A DNA stretch of 64,000 nucleotides. It comes from Winogradskyella sp. (GTDB lineage: Bacteria > Bacteroidota > Bacteroidia > Flavobacteriales > Flavobacteriaceae). The notes under the pieces were generated by a model that worked only from the letters and a program-made list of their open reading frames with translations, had not been told where the DNA came from and searched no databases. The translations under genes were made by a program, and so were the position numbers. Positions 44,801 to 51,759 of this stretch are shown piece after piece. The DNA is taken from assembly GCF_013213835.1 (NCBI RefSeq), contig NZ_JABSSU010000005.1, positions 269,294 to 333,293 on the forward strand, read 5' to 3'. How positions within the stretch are numbered: position 1 is the first letter of the stretch; every line of letters begins with the position of its first letter.

Positions 44801-45583
44801 GTCTGCAACTAGAATTGCTTTAAAATTAGCATCTGGTATGTTAACGAATGTTGTACAAGTATTAAGACCTTCACTGGCAAGTTGTTGAATTTCACTAGTG
44901 GTTAAGCTACGGTCGTAAATTCTAATATCATCCAAGATAGCTTCAAGCCCTACACCATTACTTATGACTCCTAAATTAAGAAATATGTTACTTGAGAACA
45001 GATCTGTTGACACACTACTGTTCACAGTGGTGTTTACGAAAGTACCGTTTATGTAGGTGTCGATTTCTCTTTGATTGGTTTCTAATCTAACGTTGAAATA
45101 CAAATGTATAAAGTTTGAATTTGATTGTATAGCAGGATCTTGAATGGTGCCAACAGAAGTTTCGCTACCTGCTGTCATTCTGTGTTCAATGATGTCATTG
45201 CCTGTTCTTCTTATAATAAAGTTGTTAGTTCCACCAGCAGTTAATCTTAGTATATTTTCAGTAGTTCCAGCTGCTAAATTTTGGTCAAATTTATACCAGA
45301 AACTTATCCCAAATTCATTTATTGGATTCGTGTTGTTCGCCGTAATAGACCCTCCAAAAAACTCCGTGTTGTTCACACTTAAAGCACTGTTTGAATTGTT
45401 CAACCTATCATTAACAAACGAGCTACCACTACCTGTATTTATTAAATCCCCATTGCTACCAGTGGGTGCTGTATTTACCAGAGAACTGTTGGAAAATAAG
45501 TATTCTCTAACAGGATTTGAGGGTATTTGAGCAAACATGGTGTACCCTGTTAAAAAAGCGATTAATAGTAGATTTGTTTTCAT
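41894..45583 (-). CDS. Large secreted leucine-rich-repeat protein with LamG-like and T9SS sorting domains
   Basis: ATG 45583 gives 1229 residues with a clean signal peptide (MKTNLLLIAFLTGYTMFAQ); the frame upstream (to 45622) would overlap the promoter. A LamG/ConA-like domain occupies about 75-235. Four long modules start near 243, 437, 644 and 850. Modules 1-3 open with CTTFVNIPDANFKA, followed by an Asp-rich loop (for example DTDGDGEIC), then leucine-rich repeats of the LTSLDVSNN type and a WSDNC end; the fourth is diverged. The C-terminus NPVSNVIYIKS to the end, with LESGVYIIQIKT, is a type A T9SS sorting domain. It should be exported and attached at the surface. It has a LytTR-type site pair upstream. 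Confidence 0.92.
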   Translation of the reverse strand: MKTNLLLIAFLTGYTMFAQIPSNPVREYLFSNSSLVNTAPTGSNGDLINTGSGSSFVNDRLNNSNSALSVNNTEFFGGSITANNTNPINEFGISFWYKFDQNLAAGTTENILRLTAGGTNNFIIRRTGNDIIEHRMTAGSETSVGTIQDPAIQSNSNFIHLYFNVRLETNQREIDTYINGTFVNTTVNSSVSTDLFSSNIFLNLGVISNGVGLEAILDDIRIYDRSLTTSEIQQLASEGLNTCTTFVNIPDANFKAILVADPNINTDGDTEICTTEAQAYTGPIGVSFSNIADLTGIEAFTNITALECFGNQITTLDVSNNAQLTRLYCYDNLLTTLTVGQNTIIDRIECGNNQLASLDVSQCPSLLLFTCSYNQLISLNVANGNNGNIGTLEANNNPNLNCIQHDIGFTPPTYDGISGWAKDATANWSDNCSTSSCTTFVNIPDANFKAALLDHGVGITGSGISIIDTDGDGEICTTEAQAYMGRIQASSLNISDLTGIEAFTNIDVLNCSNNNLSVLDVSNNISLTLLACGSNSLANLDVSNNVLLTTVECSGNMLTSLDFTNNSQLIEMTCLNNSLTDLNLANNNNGILSYMNAQNNPNLVCINHDSGFTPPPYVVINFFASGWAKDATANWSDNCSASSCTTFVNIPDANFKAALLDHGVGITGAGISVIDTDGDGEICTTEAQAYTGTIDVENQAIINLTGIEAFTNLNILNCGMNQMTTLDISQNIALTSVSCFSNLLNNLDVSNNTLLSVLTCGDNLLNNLDVSNNINLTNLVCSFNNLSDLDISSNTALTRLTINNNQLTSLNVANTNNNNVTFMDARFNPNLSCIQHDAGFNPNSNINWRKDNSATWSDNCVSACIVNIPDTIFKQALVGDAAININGDTEIQCSEASNFNGTIFVQGTIINLPIGTFFSGVSDFTGLEAFTSLTGLDLNIHPATSIDLSANTQLTSLDIDNTNVSSLNLSTNTLLLDIEMRFNNDLTALDLSNQAVLASLNLQGNALSSVVLPSSSSLNFINLRDNDLTSLDVTNLSSLEILFINDNPTLTSVDFSQNSLLETLVFSNTGLSVVNLSNNTNLTDVNGNDCVVLTQVNLQNGNNTNISAGNIDFLNCPNLICVQVDNVNYAQTNWTDVDNTSIFSTNCSLSLDDLDLNKNVSIYPNPVSNVIYIKSNQEVTTVNVYSLLGENVLSTSKKSLEVNRLESGVYIIQIKTESGQIAIKRFIKK

Positions 45584-45607
45584 AAAGTATATTTTTTGAT
45601 TTTGGCG

Positions 45608-45674
45608 CAAAAAAAATGACATATGCCTTTAAGAACACTATTTCTTTTCCCAACAAAATGATTTGTTTTCCGAA
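45608..45674 (-). promoter_or_regulatory. LytTR-type operator and promoter of the T9SS LRR gene (site A)
   Basis: Read on the plus strand, TTTTCCCAA (45645-45653) and TTTTCCGAA (45666-45674) are direct repeats exactly 21 bases apart. A -7-like element TTTTTTTG on the minus strand lies at 45615-45608, 29 bases below the proximal repeat and 24 before the ATG. The same arrangement recurs at 48060-48125 and 50893-50958. Confidence 0.65.
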
Positions 45675-45739
45675 TAGAATATGCTGATTTATCTTATAGA
45701 TAGGTGAATTTTATAAAACACAAAGGTTAAAAGCCCTAA

Positions 45740-45791
45740 AAACAAATAACCCTTAAAGCGTTTTAAACTTAAAAGGGCTATTTGTTTTTAG
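45740..45791 (-). terminator. Terminator of the secreted three-gene operon
   Basis: Arms 45740-45756 and 45775-45791 pair over 17 bases with one mismatch around an 18-base loop. On the minus strand the stem ends in a TTTTT tract, 18 bases past the stop at 45810. It separates the operon from the T9SS gene. Confidence 0.75.
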
Positions 45792-45809
45792 ATGAAATTT
45801 CAAAAATGT

Positions 45810-46163
45810 CTAAAGTGGTGATGCTGGTAACTGCCACCCACTGTGTGCTGGAATAGTTCCTTTATCTTTATTTTTGCTATATAGTTTAGATTTTCCAGTC
45901 TGTGTATCCCATACAAGTACGAACCAGAAAAACTTTCCCTCTGAATCTTTAACTACTTGTAAATCCATTTGATATTTCCCATCACTGGTTTGTATTAATT
46001 TCGTATCAGTATGCGAAAGTGTGTCTGGAAAGTTAAAAGTTTTGTTATCGCTCTTCGCGTTAAGCGTACTAATTGAAAAGATGAACAAAGCACCACCAAA
46101 TAACAAAATGGCAAATAGTTTATTCATTGCATAGATTAACGAAGTTTTTTCTTTTAAATTCAT
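45810..46163 (-). CDS. Small exported protein of unknown function
   Basis: This protein has 117 residues from 46163; ATG 46127 (105 residues, MNKLFAILLFGGALF) gives the more usual signal peptide and may be the real start. The mature part holds TSDGKYQMDLQVVKDSEGKF, then FWFVLVWDTQTGKSKLYSK, and ends SGWQLPASPL. It resembles small flavobacterial periplasmic proteins of unknown role, and I know no named family. It is the last gene of the operon led by 48033, 37 bases after its neighbour, and a strong terminator follows. Regulated presumably by site B. Confidence 0.72.
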   Translation of the reverse strand: MNLKEKTSLIYAMNKLFAILLFGGALFIFSISTLNAKSDNKTFNFPDTLSHTDTKLIQTSDGKYQMDLQVVKDSEGKFFWFVLVWDTQTGKSKLYSKNKDKGTIPAHSGWQLPASPL

Positions 46164-46200
46164 AATTTAGGTTTTTAAATATTAATTGATATATACAGTT

Positions 46201-47280
46201 TTACCTTACTGAAACTGTTCCACCACAAGATGAATTAGCACTATAGGCTAAAGGACCCGCATTACCACCACGTGTTCCTGAATTTCCATTAAATGCATAA
46301 TAGTAGCTTGTACTACAGCTAAAACTTCCTTTACTTCCTGCACTAAGTCTACTGCCATTCATTGAGCCTTCCGCGTATAAATAAATATCTCTGCCTGTTT
46401 CATTTTTTATAGTCACATTGTTTTTAGCCGATGCAGAATTAGCACGTCTGTTGTTTTCTTGTATACGTCGCCACTCTGGTGTGTCCATTAAGTCTTCATT
46501 ATACTTTTTCATGGCCTTAAGCATGAGTTCTCTGCGTTCTTCAACCAATTCTAGTCGTTTTGTATTATTGGTGTTTTGCGTCCATTTTGATTCTTCAACT
46601 TTTTGTTTGGCAATGGCTAACTTAAGATAATCTTGGACCAAATTAACGGCATCCATAGCATCTAGCTTTTGTATGATGTTGTAAGTCGCTTGCATCTCTG
46701 GGTTGGACTTTGCCAACTTTTTCATCATGCTCTGTTCCATGCGCTCTTTTAGCGATAGTTTTTTCTTCTTTTTTTTGTCGGATGCTTTAAAGTCCTTACC
46801 AAAATCCTCATGGACATAAAGGCGATAAGGCACAAATGTACTAGTGTCATCTTCGTTGAAGCTTGTGCTTAAATCAAAAACGATTCCGTCTAGTACACAA
46901 ATTCTGTTTGTAGAACCTTTTCTGATTTCTCTTGGCACATAGCCCACTTGTTTTTTGAGCTTATCGTTGCCTTCGTAATAGAGTTTAGCATACGTAATAG
47001 GAAACGCCATATTATCTGGTATAAAGTTGTAATCTGTTCCATAAATTTTCATTTCAAAATAGTAATGCTCTGAAAAATTAGGTTCAGGATTAACCGATAA
47101 TAGTTCGTGCTCACCTTTTAAGTCAATGTAGTTGTAGTTGCCTTTTTTGTTTTTCTTCACATCAAAAGCCAGATACTTTCCTGTTTTTAATGAATTGATG
47201 TGTTCAGATTGGCTTTTTGCATCTTGTGAATGTACTTTAGTTAACAGTAGCATTACGCACATCAGAATTATCTTTTTCAT
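46201..47280 (-). CDS. Exported protein of unknown function with Lys-rich and coiled central part
   Basis: This 359-residue protein has a signal peptide MKKIILMCVMLLLTKVHS then QDAK. The N-terminal half is beta-like with YYFEMKIYGTDYNF. A Lys run near residues 172-178 starts a helical, coiled-coil-like middle to about 285. The C-terminal 70 residues are Ser/Gly/Asn-rich, beta-like, with the segment NVTIKNETGRDIYLYAEGS. No catalytic motif or sorting domain is recognised. It is the second gene of the operon (27 bases after its upstream gene, 37 before the next), apparently under site B. Confidence 0.75.
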   Translation of the reverse strand: MKKIILMCVMLLLTKVHSQDAKSQSEHINSLKTGKYLAFDVKKNKKGNYNYIDLKGEHELLSVNPEPNFSEHYYFEMKIYGTDYNFIPDNMAFPITYAKLYYEGNDKLKKQVGYVPREIRKGSTNRICVLDGIVFDLSTSFNEDDTSTFVPYRLYVHEDFGKDFKASDKKKKKKLSLKERMEQSMMKKLAKSNPEMQATYNIIQKLDAMDAVNLVQDYLKLAIAKQKVEESKWTQNTNNTKRLELVEERRELMLKAMKKYNEDLMDTPEWRRIQENNRRANSASAKNNVTIKNETGRDIYLYAEGSMNGSRLSAGSKGSFSCSTSYYYAFNGNSGTRGGNAGPLAYSANSSCGGTVSVR

Positions 47281-47307
47281 ATTATTCTATTTTTAATTTT
47301 GAATGTA

Positions 47308-48033
47308 TTAGTATTTTTCAATGGTGGTTATAACTTCAGTTTGTATCACTTGTCCGCTTAAGTTTAAATCGAGTTTCAATTCTTTCTTTACAGGAATTCC
47401 AGTCTTCCTATCTAACTCAATAGTGCCTTCAACAGTCCCTTTTAAAGCACCTTTAGGGATACCTAAACACTCCAGATATACTTTTTCAGGTGTGATCTCG
47501 GTAACCAAATAGGTATATGTTAGTTCTATTTTTCCGTTTTTCACGTCTTGTGTCCATTCATAATCTACTGATATTGGTTGTTCTGGAAGTTGGATAAAAT
47601 TTGTTTTTTGAGATGCCATTTGCGCATTCAATGGTCCACTCACTTTTTTTCTATTTGAAGACACACCAATTTTGTTGATGTTCTCACTAATTACAGTATT
47701 TAGTGAAGGCTTAAATCTTGAATGTAATCCTTTTTCTGAAGGACTCATCTGCGACTCATCCTTTGAAGAATCGTAGTTAACTTGCTGGCCATTATTGTTG
47801 GTATTAACAACGACTCTCTCAATTTCTAGCTCTACTAAAAAATAGTTGTTAGAGGTTTCTTTTACTCTTAAAATTTCATGATTAGTAATTCCCCTGGTTA
47901 AGGAATTTGTATTTTTTTTGATGATTGTAGTGCGATATATTTCACCTTTTTTTAAATTTACCGAGATCATTACCGATTCTTTAGGCATTAATAGTAAGCT
48001 TAATAACAAGATTATATAAATAGGTATTTTCAT
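47308..48033 (-). CDS. Exported DUF6263-like protein
   Basis: This 241-residue protein has a signal peptide (about residues 1-20). Its body is beta-rich and recalls DUF6263-type lipocalin-like proteins of Bacteroidota: VNLKKGEIYRTTIIKK at the N-terminus, then a central insert with polar residues, and the closing strands GTIELDRKTGIPVKKELKLDL followed by a final EVITTIEKY. The function is unknown; a shell that measures or binds a small lipid-like ligand is typical for such folds. It is the first gene of the three-gene operon, 27 bases after a -7 element, below site B. Confidence 0.75.
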   Translation of the reverse strand: MKIPIYIILLLSLLLMPKESVMISVNLKKGEIYRTTIIKKNTNSLTRGITNHEILRVKETSNNYFLVELEIERVVVNTNNNGQQVNYDSSKDESQMSPSEKGLHSRFKPSLNTVISENINKIGVSSNRKKVSGPLNAQMASQKTNFIQLPEQPISVDYEWTQDVKNGKIELTYTYLVTEITPEKVYLECLGIPKGALKGTVEGTIELDRKTGIPVKKELKLDLNLSGQVIQTEVITTIEKY

Positions 48034-48059
48034 AGTCTTTCAAGAGATTGAATTGACTA

Positions 48060-48125
48060 CAAATAAAATATTCGGGATACTTTCAATTAAAAAAGTTTTC
48101 CGAACAAGATGCTTTTATTTCCGAA
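48060..48125 (-). promoter_or_regulatory. LytTR-type operator and promoter of the exported three-gene operon (site B)
   Basis: On the plus strand TTTTCCGAA (48096-48104) and ATTTCCGAA (48117-48125) are 21 bases apart. A -7-like TTTATTTG on the minus strand lies at 48067-48060, 28 bases below the proximal repeat and 27 before the ATG. It stands in the 101-base gap between the regulator stop and the DUF6263-like gene. Confidence 0.65.
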
Positions 48126-48134
48126 TGTAATGAC

Positions 48135-48884
48135 CTACAGAAAAACGTTTTCAAATACAGATTTGTAGGATTTGCTTACTGGAATCTGTTGCTGATTATT
48201 AAGTGTGATTACATGGTCTTTCTTTGAATATGATGCTATAAAATTAAGATTGATAATCCACGAGCGATGTACTCTAACAAATACCTGTTGTGGTAAGTGC
48301 TCTTCAAAATAAATGAGTTTTTTAGCGTAGGTATAGCTTTTTTCTGTTTCTTTTTCAGCATTAAAAACGGTAAGTTCTGAATACACTCTATTGGCCTGAA
48401 TGCAAATAATATCATTTAATTTTACAACAACGCTATCTGTTTTGTAAGGTATGGCGATATGTTTTAGTTCTGAAGACGATATGTTTCCTTTTAAGACCTC
48501 AAAATTTTGATTGCGTTGTGTTTGTTTTAGAACTTTTTGTTCAGCTTCTTTTAATCGTTCAACATCAATAGGTTTTAACAAATAATCTACCGCAGAAACT
48601 TCAAAAGCCTTTACCGCATAATGGTTGTAAGCCGTAACAAATATGACATGGAAGTTTGGTGTGTCAAAATAATCAAAGAGCTCGAAACCGTTTTTTTGTG
48701 GCATTTCTATGTCCAAGAATACAATATCGGGTTTGGTATCTTTAATAGTATCAACAGCAACAGTAACTTTGTTTGCTTCACCAACAACAGTAATGGTATC
48801 ACAATATTTGCCTATTAGATATTGCAGATTATCTCTGGCACTTTGCTCATCGTCAACAATTACTGCTTTTAAGTTAGTTGTCAT
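48135..48884 (-). CDS. LytTR-family response regulator
   Basis: This 249-residue protein has a receiver domain (about 5-120) with the acidic pair Asp11-Asp12 in VIVDDEQSA, phospho-acceptor Asp58 in DIVFLDIEMPQKNG, the Thr/Lys positions in VIFVTAYNHYAVKAF and LLKPI, and a LytTR DNA-binding domain (about 145-249) with IICIQANRVYSEL and FVRVHRSWIINLNFI. It binds DNA as a LytR/AgrA-type regulator. Its start overlaps the kinase gene end by 11 bases, so the two are made together. Sites A, B and C are its likely targets. Confidence 0.95.
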   Translation of the reverse strand: MTTNLKAVIVDDEQSARDNLQYLIGKYCDTITVVGEANKVTVAVDTIKDTKPDIVFLDIEMPQKNGFELFDYFDTPNFHVIFVTAYNHYAVKAFEVSAVDYLLKPIDVERLKEAEQKVLKQTQRNQNFEVLKGNISSSELKHIAIPYKTDSVVVKLNDIICIQANRVYSELTVFNAEKETEKSYTYAKKLIYFEEHLPQQVFVRVHRSWIINLNFIASYSKKDHVITLNNQQQIPVSKSYKSVFENVFL

Positions 48885-50805
48885 TTGTTACGAAAGGTAT
48901 TGAAATGGTTACACGTGTTCCTGAGGCTTTTCCATCTACGGATAAATCTTCAAAATCAAATCCGATGGGTTGGTCAAAGTACTGCTGATAGAGCTTTAAG
49001 CGTTTTTGTATAGCACTTGTTGAAAATGATTTTTGATAATCTGGCTTTAAGCTGTTTATTTCGTTTGAAGCCGCTCTACCAATACCATTATCTACAACAA
49101 GGCACTGTAGTATTCCAGATTTTAATTGAAAGTCAATAGTTAATCGTTTGTCACCTTCTTTATGCAATAAACCATGCTTGATAGCATTTTCTACAAAAGG
49201 TTGAATTATCATCGATGGAATTTTTATAGTTTCTAAAGTTTCATCAATATTTATATGGTACAAAAATTCCTTTCCGAAACGCAATTTTTCCAACTCAAGA
49301 TAATTAACCAATTGGTCTAACTCATCATCAAGATATACCATGGATTTATCACTAGTAGTTAGTGTTTTTCTAATAAGTTGAGATAATTTGGTAAGGTAGT
49401 TATAAGCCTCATCCTTTTTGTCCTTTATAATTAATGATTGTACAGAATTCATAGCATTAAAAATAAAATGCGGATTCATCTGAGAACGAAGTGCTTTAAG
49501 CTCACTCATTTTTACCGCGAGTTCTTTTTGTTCGGCCTCTAGTCGTAATTTTAATCGGCGTCTATTCATATACCATCCGCCAGTAATTATAATTAAGATA
49601 GGAATAAGTAGTGAATACCCTAATATTAGCCGCTGTCTTTGTAGGTCGTTGATCTCTAGTTCATTGATTTTCTCCTTTTGCTCTAGAACTTTAATTTCTT
49701 GCTCTTTTTCCTTAGTTTCATATTGCGTTTGTATTTTTGCAATACTTTGATTTAAACGTAATTCACTTTGAGCATTATTGGCTCTTATTGCCTGTTTTAT
49801 GGCAAAATCAGTACTATCTGGTTGCTGGTTATGAGCATAAAGTACACTTAGAAAAAAGTTCAAACTTTTAATACGACTATAATTTTCTGGATTAGTCGAT
49901 GCTAGTAGTTGACGTGTTATATCTTTAGCTTGGTCATATTTTTTATTATCTTTTAAAATTACAGCATGATAGAACGAAGCAGTATATTCATAGTTTGAAG
50001 GTGTTTTACTCTTTGGAAGATCAATTACGGTTTCAATCAAATCTAGCGCAAGCTTCTTTTGGTTATTCATATTTAAAAAATCTGAAAGAATTACCGAAGA
50101 CTTATATATACCATAATCATAATTGGCTTTTTTTGCATTGTACAACGCCTTTTTTCCATGATATAATGCAGAATCAATTACTTTTTGAGTACGCTCTTTG
50201 CTCAATTTCAAATGCGATTGTGCAATTTTCAGATGGATGTCAGACAAAGCCTTTTCTAAATTGTATTCTTTTGCAATCGCTAGTGCCGTATTTCTATATG
50301 ATTTGACCTTATCATGTTGCCTAGTCAGATAATATACATCTCCCATATCTAAATTGGCTTTAACTTTATTTAAAGGGTTGTGCACTAACTTTGAGAACTC
50401 TAATTCTTTTGTAGCATAATAGAATGCACTATCTCGCTTATTTTCAAGGCTAAAACATTTGTAAAGAAGATTTATATCTCTGAACTGAAATAAGGAATCG
50501 TTTAATTTAACATGTTCATTATAAGATTTTCTCGCATATATTTCAGCAGAATCTGAGTCTTTTTCAATTTTAAGATATTCTATAGCCTTTAGATAATGCG
50601 ATAAGGCTTTAAACCGAGGTGTTTGATTTATTAAAATGATACTATCTATTTTATTAGCAATCGCCATTGCATTTTCGTTTGAAAATAGTAACTCTTCTTC
50701 GAATTTGTTTATTAACTCAAGAGCTTCCGAATATTCTTTGTTTTGAGAAAAACTAAACTTTATGAAACAGAGAATTATGGTAATTACTAAATAGTTGGAT
50801 TTCAT
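48874..50805 (-). CDS. LytS-like sensor histidine kinase with TPR domain
   Basis: This 643-residue protein has a signal-like N-terminus (to about residue 20, FSFSQNK) and a helical TPR-type sensor region to about 380 in the periplasm. One transmembrane helix follows (393-413, LILGYSLLIPILIIITGGWYM), then a short coiled linker. The PF06580 kinase core has phosphoacceptor His446 in SQMNPHFIFNAMNSV, the N-box VENAIKHGLL, G-box VVDNGIG, and a final GTRVTISIPF. It pairs with the LytTR regulator. The signal is unknown; the TPR sensor suggests a periplasmic protein or peptide. Site C upstream implies self-regulation. Confidence 0.94.
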   Translation of the reverse strand: MKSNYLVITIILCFIKFSFSQNKEYSEALELINKFEEELLFSNENAMAIANKIDSIILINQTPRFKALSHYLKAIEYLKIEKDSDSAEIYARKSYNEHVKLNDSLFQFRDINLLYKCFSLENKRDSAFYYATKELEFSKLVHNPLNKVKANLDMGDVYYLTRQHDKVKSYRNTALAIAKEYNLEKALSDIHLKIAQSHLKLSKERTQKVIDSALYHGKKALYNAKKANYDYGIYKSSVILSDFLNMNNQKKLALDLIETVIDLPKSKTPSNYEYTASFYHAVILKDNKKYDQAKDITRQLLASTNPENYSRIKSLNFFLSVLYAHNQQPDSTDFAIKQAIRANNAQSELRLNQSIAKIQTQYETKEKEQEIKVLEQKEKINELEINDLQRQRLILGYSLLIPILIIITGGWYMNRRRLKLRLEAEQKELAVKMSELKALRSQMNPHFIFNAMNSVQSLIIKDKKDEAYNYLTKLSQLIRKTLTTSDKSMVYLDDELDQLVNYLELEKLRFGKEFLYHINIDETLETIKIPSMIIQPFVENAIKHGLLHKEGDKRLTIDFQLKSGILQCLVVDNGIGRAASNEINSLKPDYQKSFSTSAIQKRLKLYQQYFDQPIGFDFEDLSVDGKASGTRVTISIPFVTNDN

Positions 50806-51216
50806 TTCTTAACTATGACTTAAAAGCTTGACTACATTTAAATTGAATATTAGAATAGGGTATCTAAGTAAAGGGATTCTATATATAAAATTTAAAGATA
50901 AGAACTTGCAAATAGACTACTACAACTATTTTCCGAATAACGTAGAATATTTTCCCAATTATAACGGATTGTATGATACCAGAAATGAATGGCGTCGAAT
51001 TTGTAAAACCTTGGGAGCAAAGACCATAAAAATCCCTTTAATTAATCTTTCAACAAGAAAAGACGATACTATTAATTTAAACATGTTTTGTATTCGTATT
51101 GATGCTTATGTCAAGAAAATTTTAATTAAAGTTTTGATCTTTGAATTTAATAATATGAATAGTAATTTCTTACATATTATATCTCTGCAGTCATAATAAA
51201 TACTAAAACGCTTTAC
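50806..51216. other. 411-base gap between sensor kinase and DUF1697 gene
   Basis: It holds site C and its promoter for the kinase. An open frame of 122 codons on the plus strand (50828-51196) runs through the operator repeats, which it would translate as YFPNNVEYFPNY, and shows no protein family; I do not accept it as a gene. The remainder (50960-51216) is AT-rich with no other structure seen. Confidence 0.5.
50893..50958 (-). promoter_or_regulatory. LytTR-type operator and promoter of the sensor kinase operon (site C)
   Basis: On the plus strand TTTTCCGAA (50929-50937) and TTTTCCCAA (50950-50958) are 21 bases apart. A -7-like TATCTTTA on the minus strand is at 50900-50893, 28 bases below the proximal repeat; the leader would be about 80 bases. 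The motif sits inside the 411-base gap, which has no credible gene. Confidence 0.65.
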
Positions 51217-51759
51217 CTAGTATTTTATATCTTGTGATAATGACAAGAGTTTTAGCATAGTTTTATAATTTCTTGATGTTGCAGATACATTTAGCTTTTT
51301 TTCAAAATAATTAAGACTGAATTTTGCTTTGCCATAACCATTGGCACAATAGAGATACAAACAGTCATTTATAATCTCATATTCTTCGTTCTCATAAGTT
51401 TTTTCAGAAGCTTCTTTCACAAGGTTAGTTTCTGGTATTTGAGAAAACATTGCAAAATAACTTTCTATTTTTTTCTGTTTAGAAAAAGGACAATCGTTAA
51501 ATATTTTTTGAAGTTGAGAACATGTTTTGACAATAACAGACACCTCGAAACCAAATTTACCAATAATGGCTTCGTAAATTATTATTTCTAATTCTTTGGT
51601 ATTTTCTTTTTTAGTTTGAAAAACAATATTACCACTTTGAATATAAGTTTTTACATTCTCAAAACCAGTATCTGCCAATAACTTTCTTAACTCAGCCATT
51701 GGTACTTTTCTATGTCCACCAACATTAATTCCTCTTAATAATGCGATGTATGTTTTCAT
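51217..51759 (-). CDS. DUF1697 family protein
   Basis: ATG 51759 gives 180 residues beginning KTYIALLRGINVGGHRKVPM, the classical DUF1697 N-terminus; the frame upstream to 51801 is inside the preceding gene. Later comes the segment ENVKTYIQSGNIVFQTKK, also typical. DUF1697 proteins have an unknown function; a role in nucleic-acid or stress response is only suggested by sporadic occurrence. It starts on the stop of the BaiN gene (TAATG), so it is translationally coupled to it. No signal peptide. Confidence 0.9.
   Translation of the reverse strand: MKTYIALLRGINVGGHRKVPMAELRKLLADTGFENVKTYIQSGNIVFQTKKENTKELEIIIYEAIIGKFGFEVSVIVKTCSQLQKIFNDCPFSKQKKIESYFAMFSQIPETNLVKEASEKTYENEEYEIINDCLYLYCANGYGKAKFSLNYFEKKLNVSATSRNYKTMLKLLSLSQDIKY

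Noticed and set aside
42866-45530. Several long antisense frames (for example 43170-43397, 43800-44123, 44154-44468, 45144-45530) opposite the LRR gene
   Set aside because: They mirror the repeated LRR codons of the gene on the other strand, and their translations have no family or plausible composition.
49269-49293. TTTCCGAA and TTTTTCCAA inside the sensor kinase gene as a further LytTR site
   Set aside because: The spacing is about 16 rather than 21 bases, the site is coding and lacks a promoter; taken as chance.
50828-51196. Open frame of 122 codons on the plus strand upstream of the sensor kinase
   Set aside because: It crosses the operator repeats (their translation gives YFPNNVEYFPNY), has no signal, domain or start context, and is composed of AT-rich sequence; treated as regulatory DNA.
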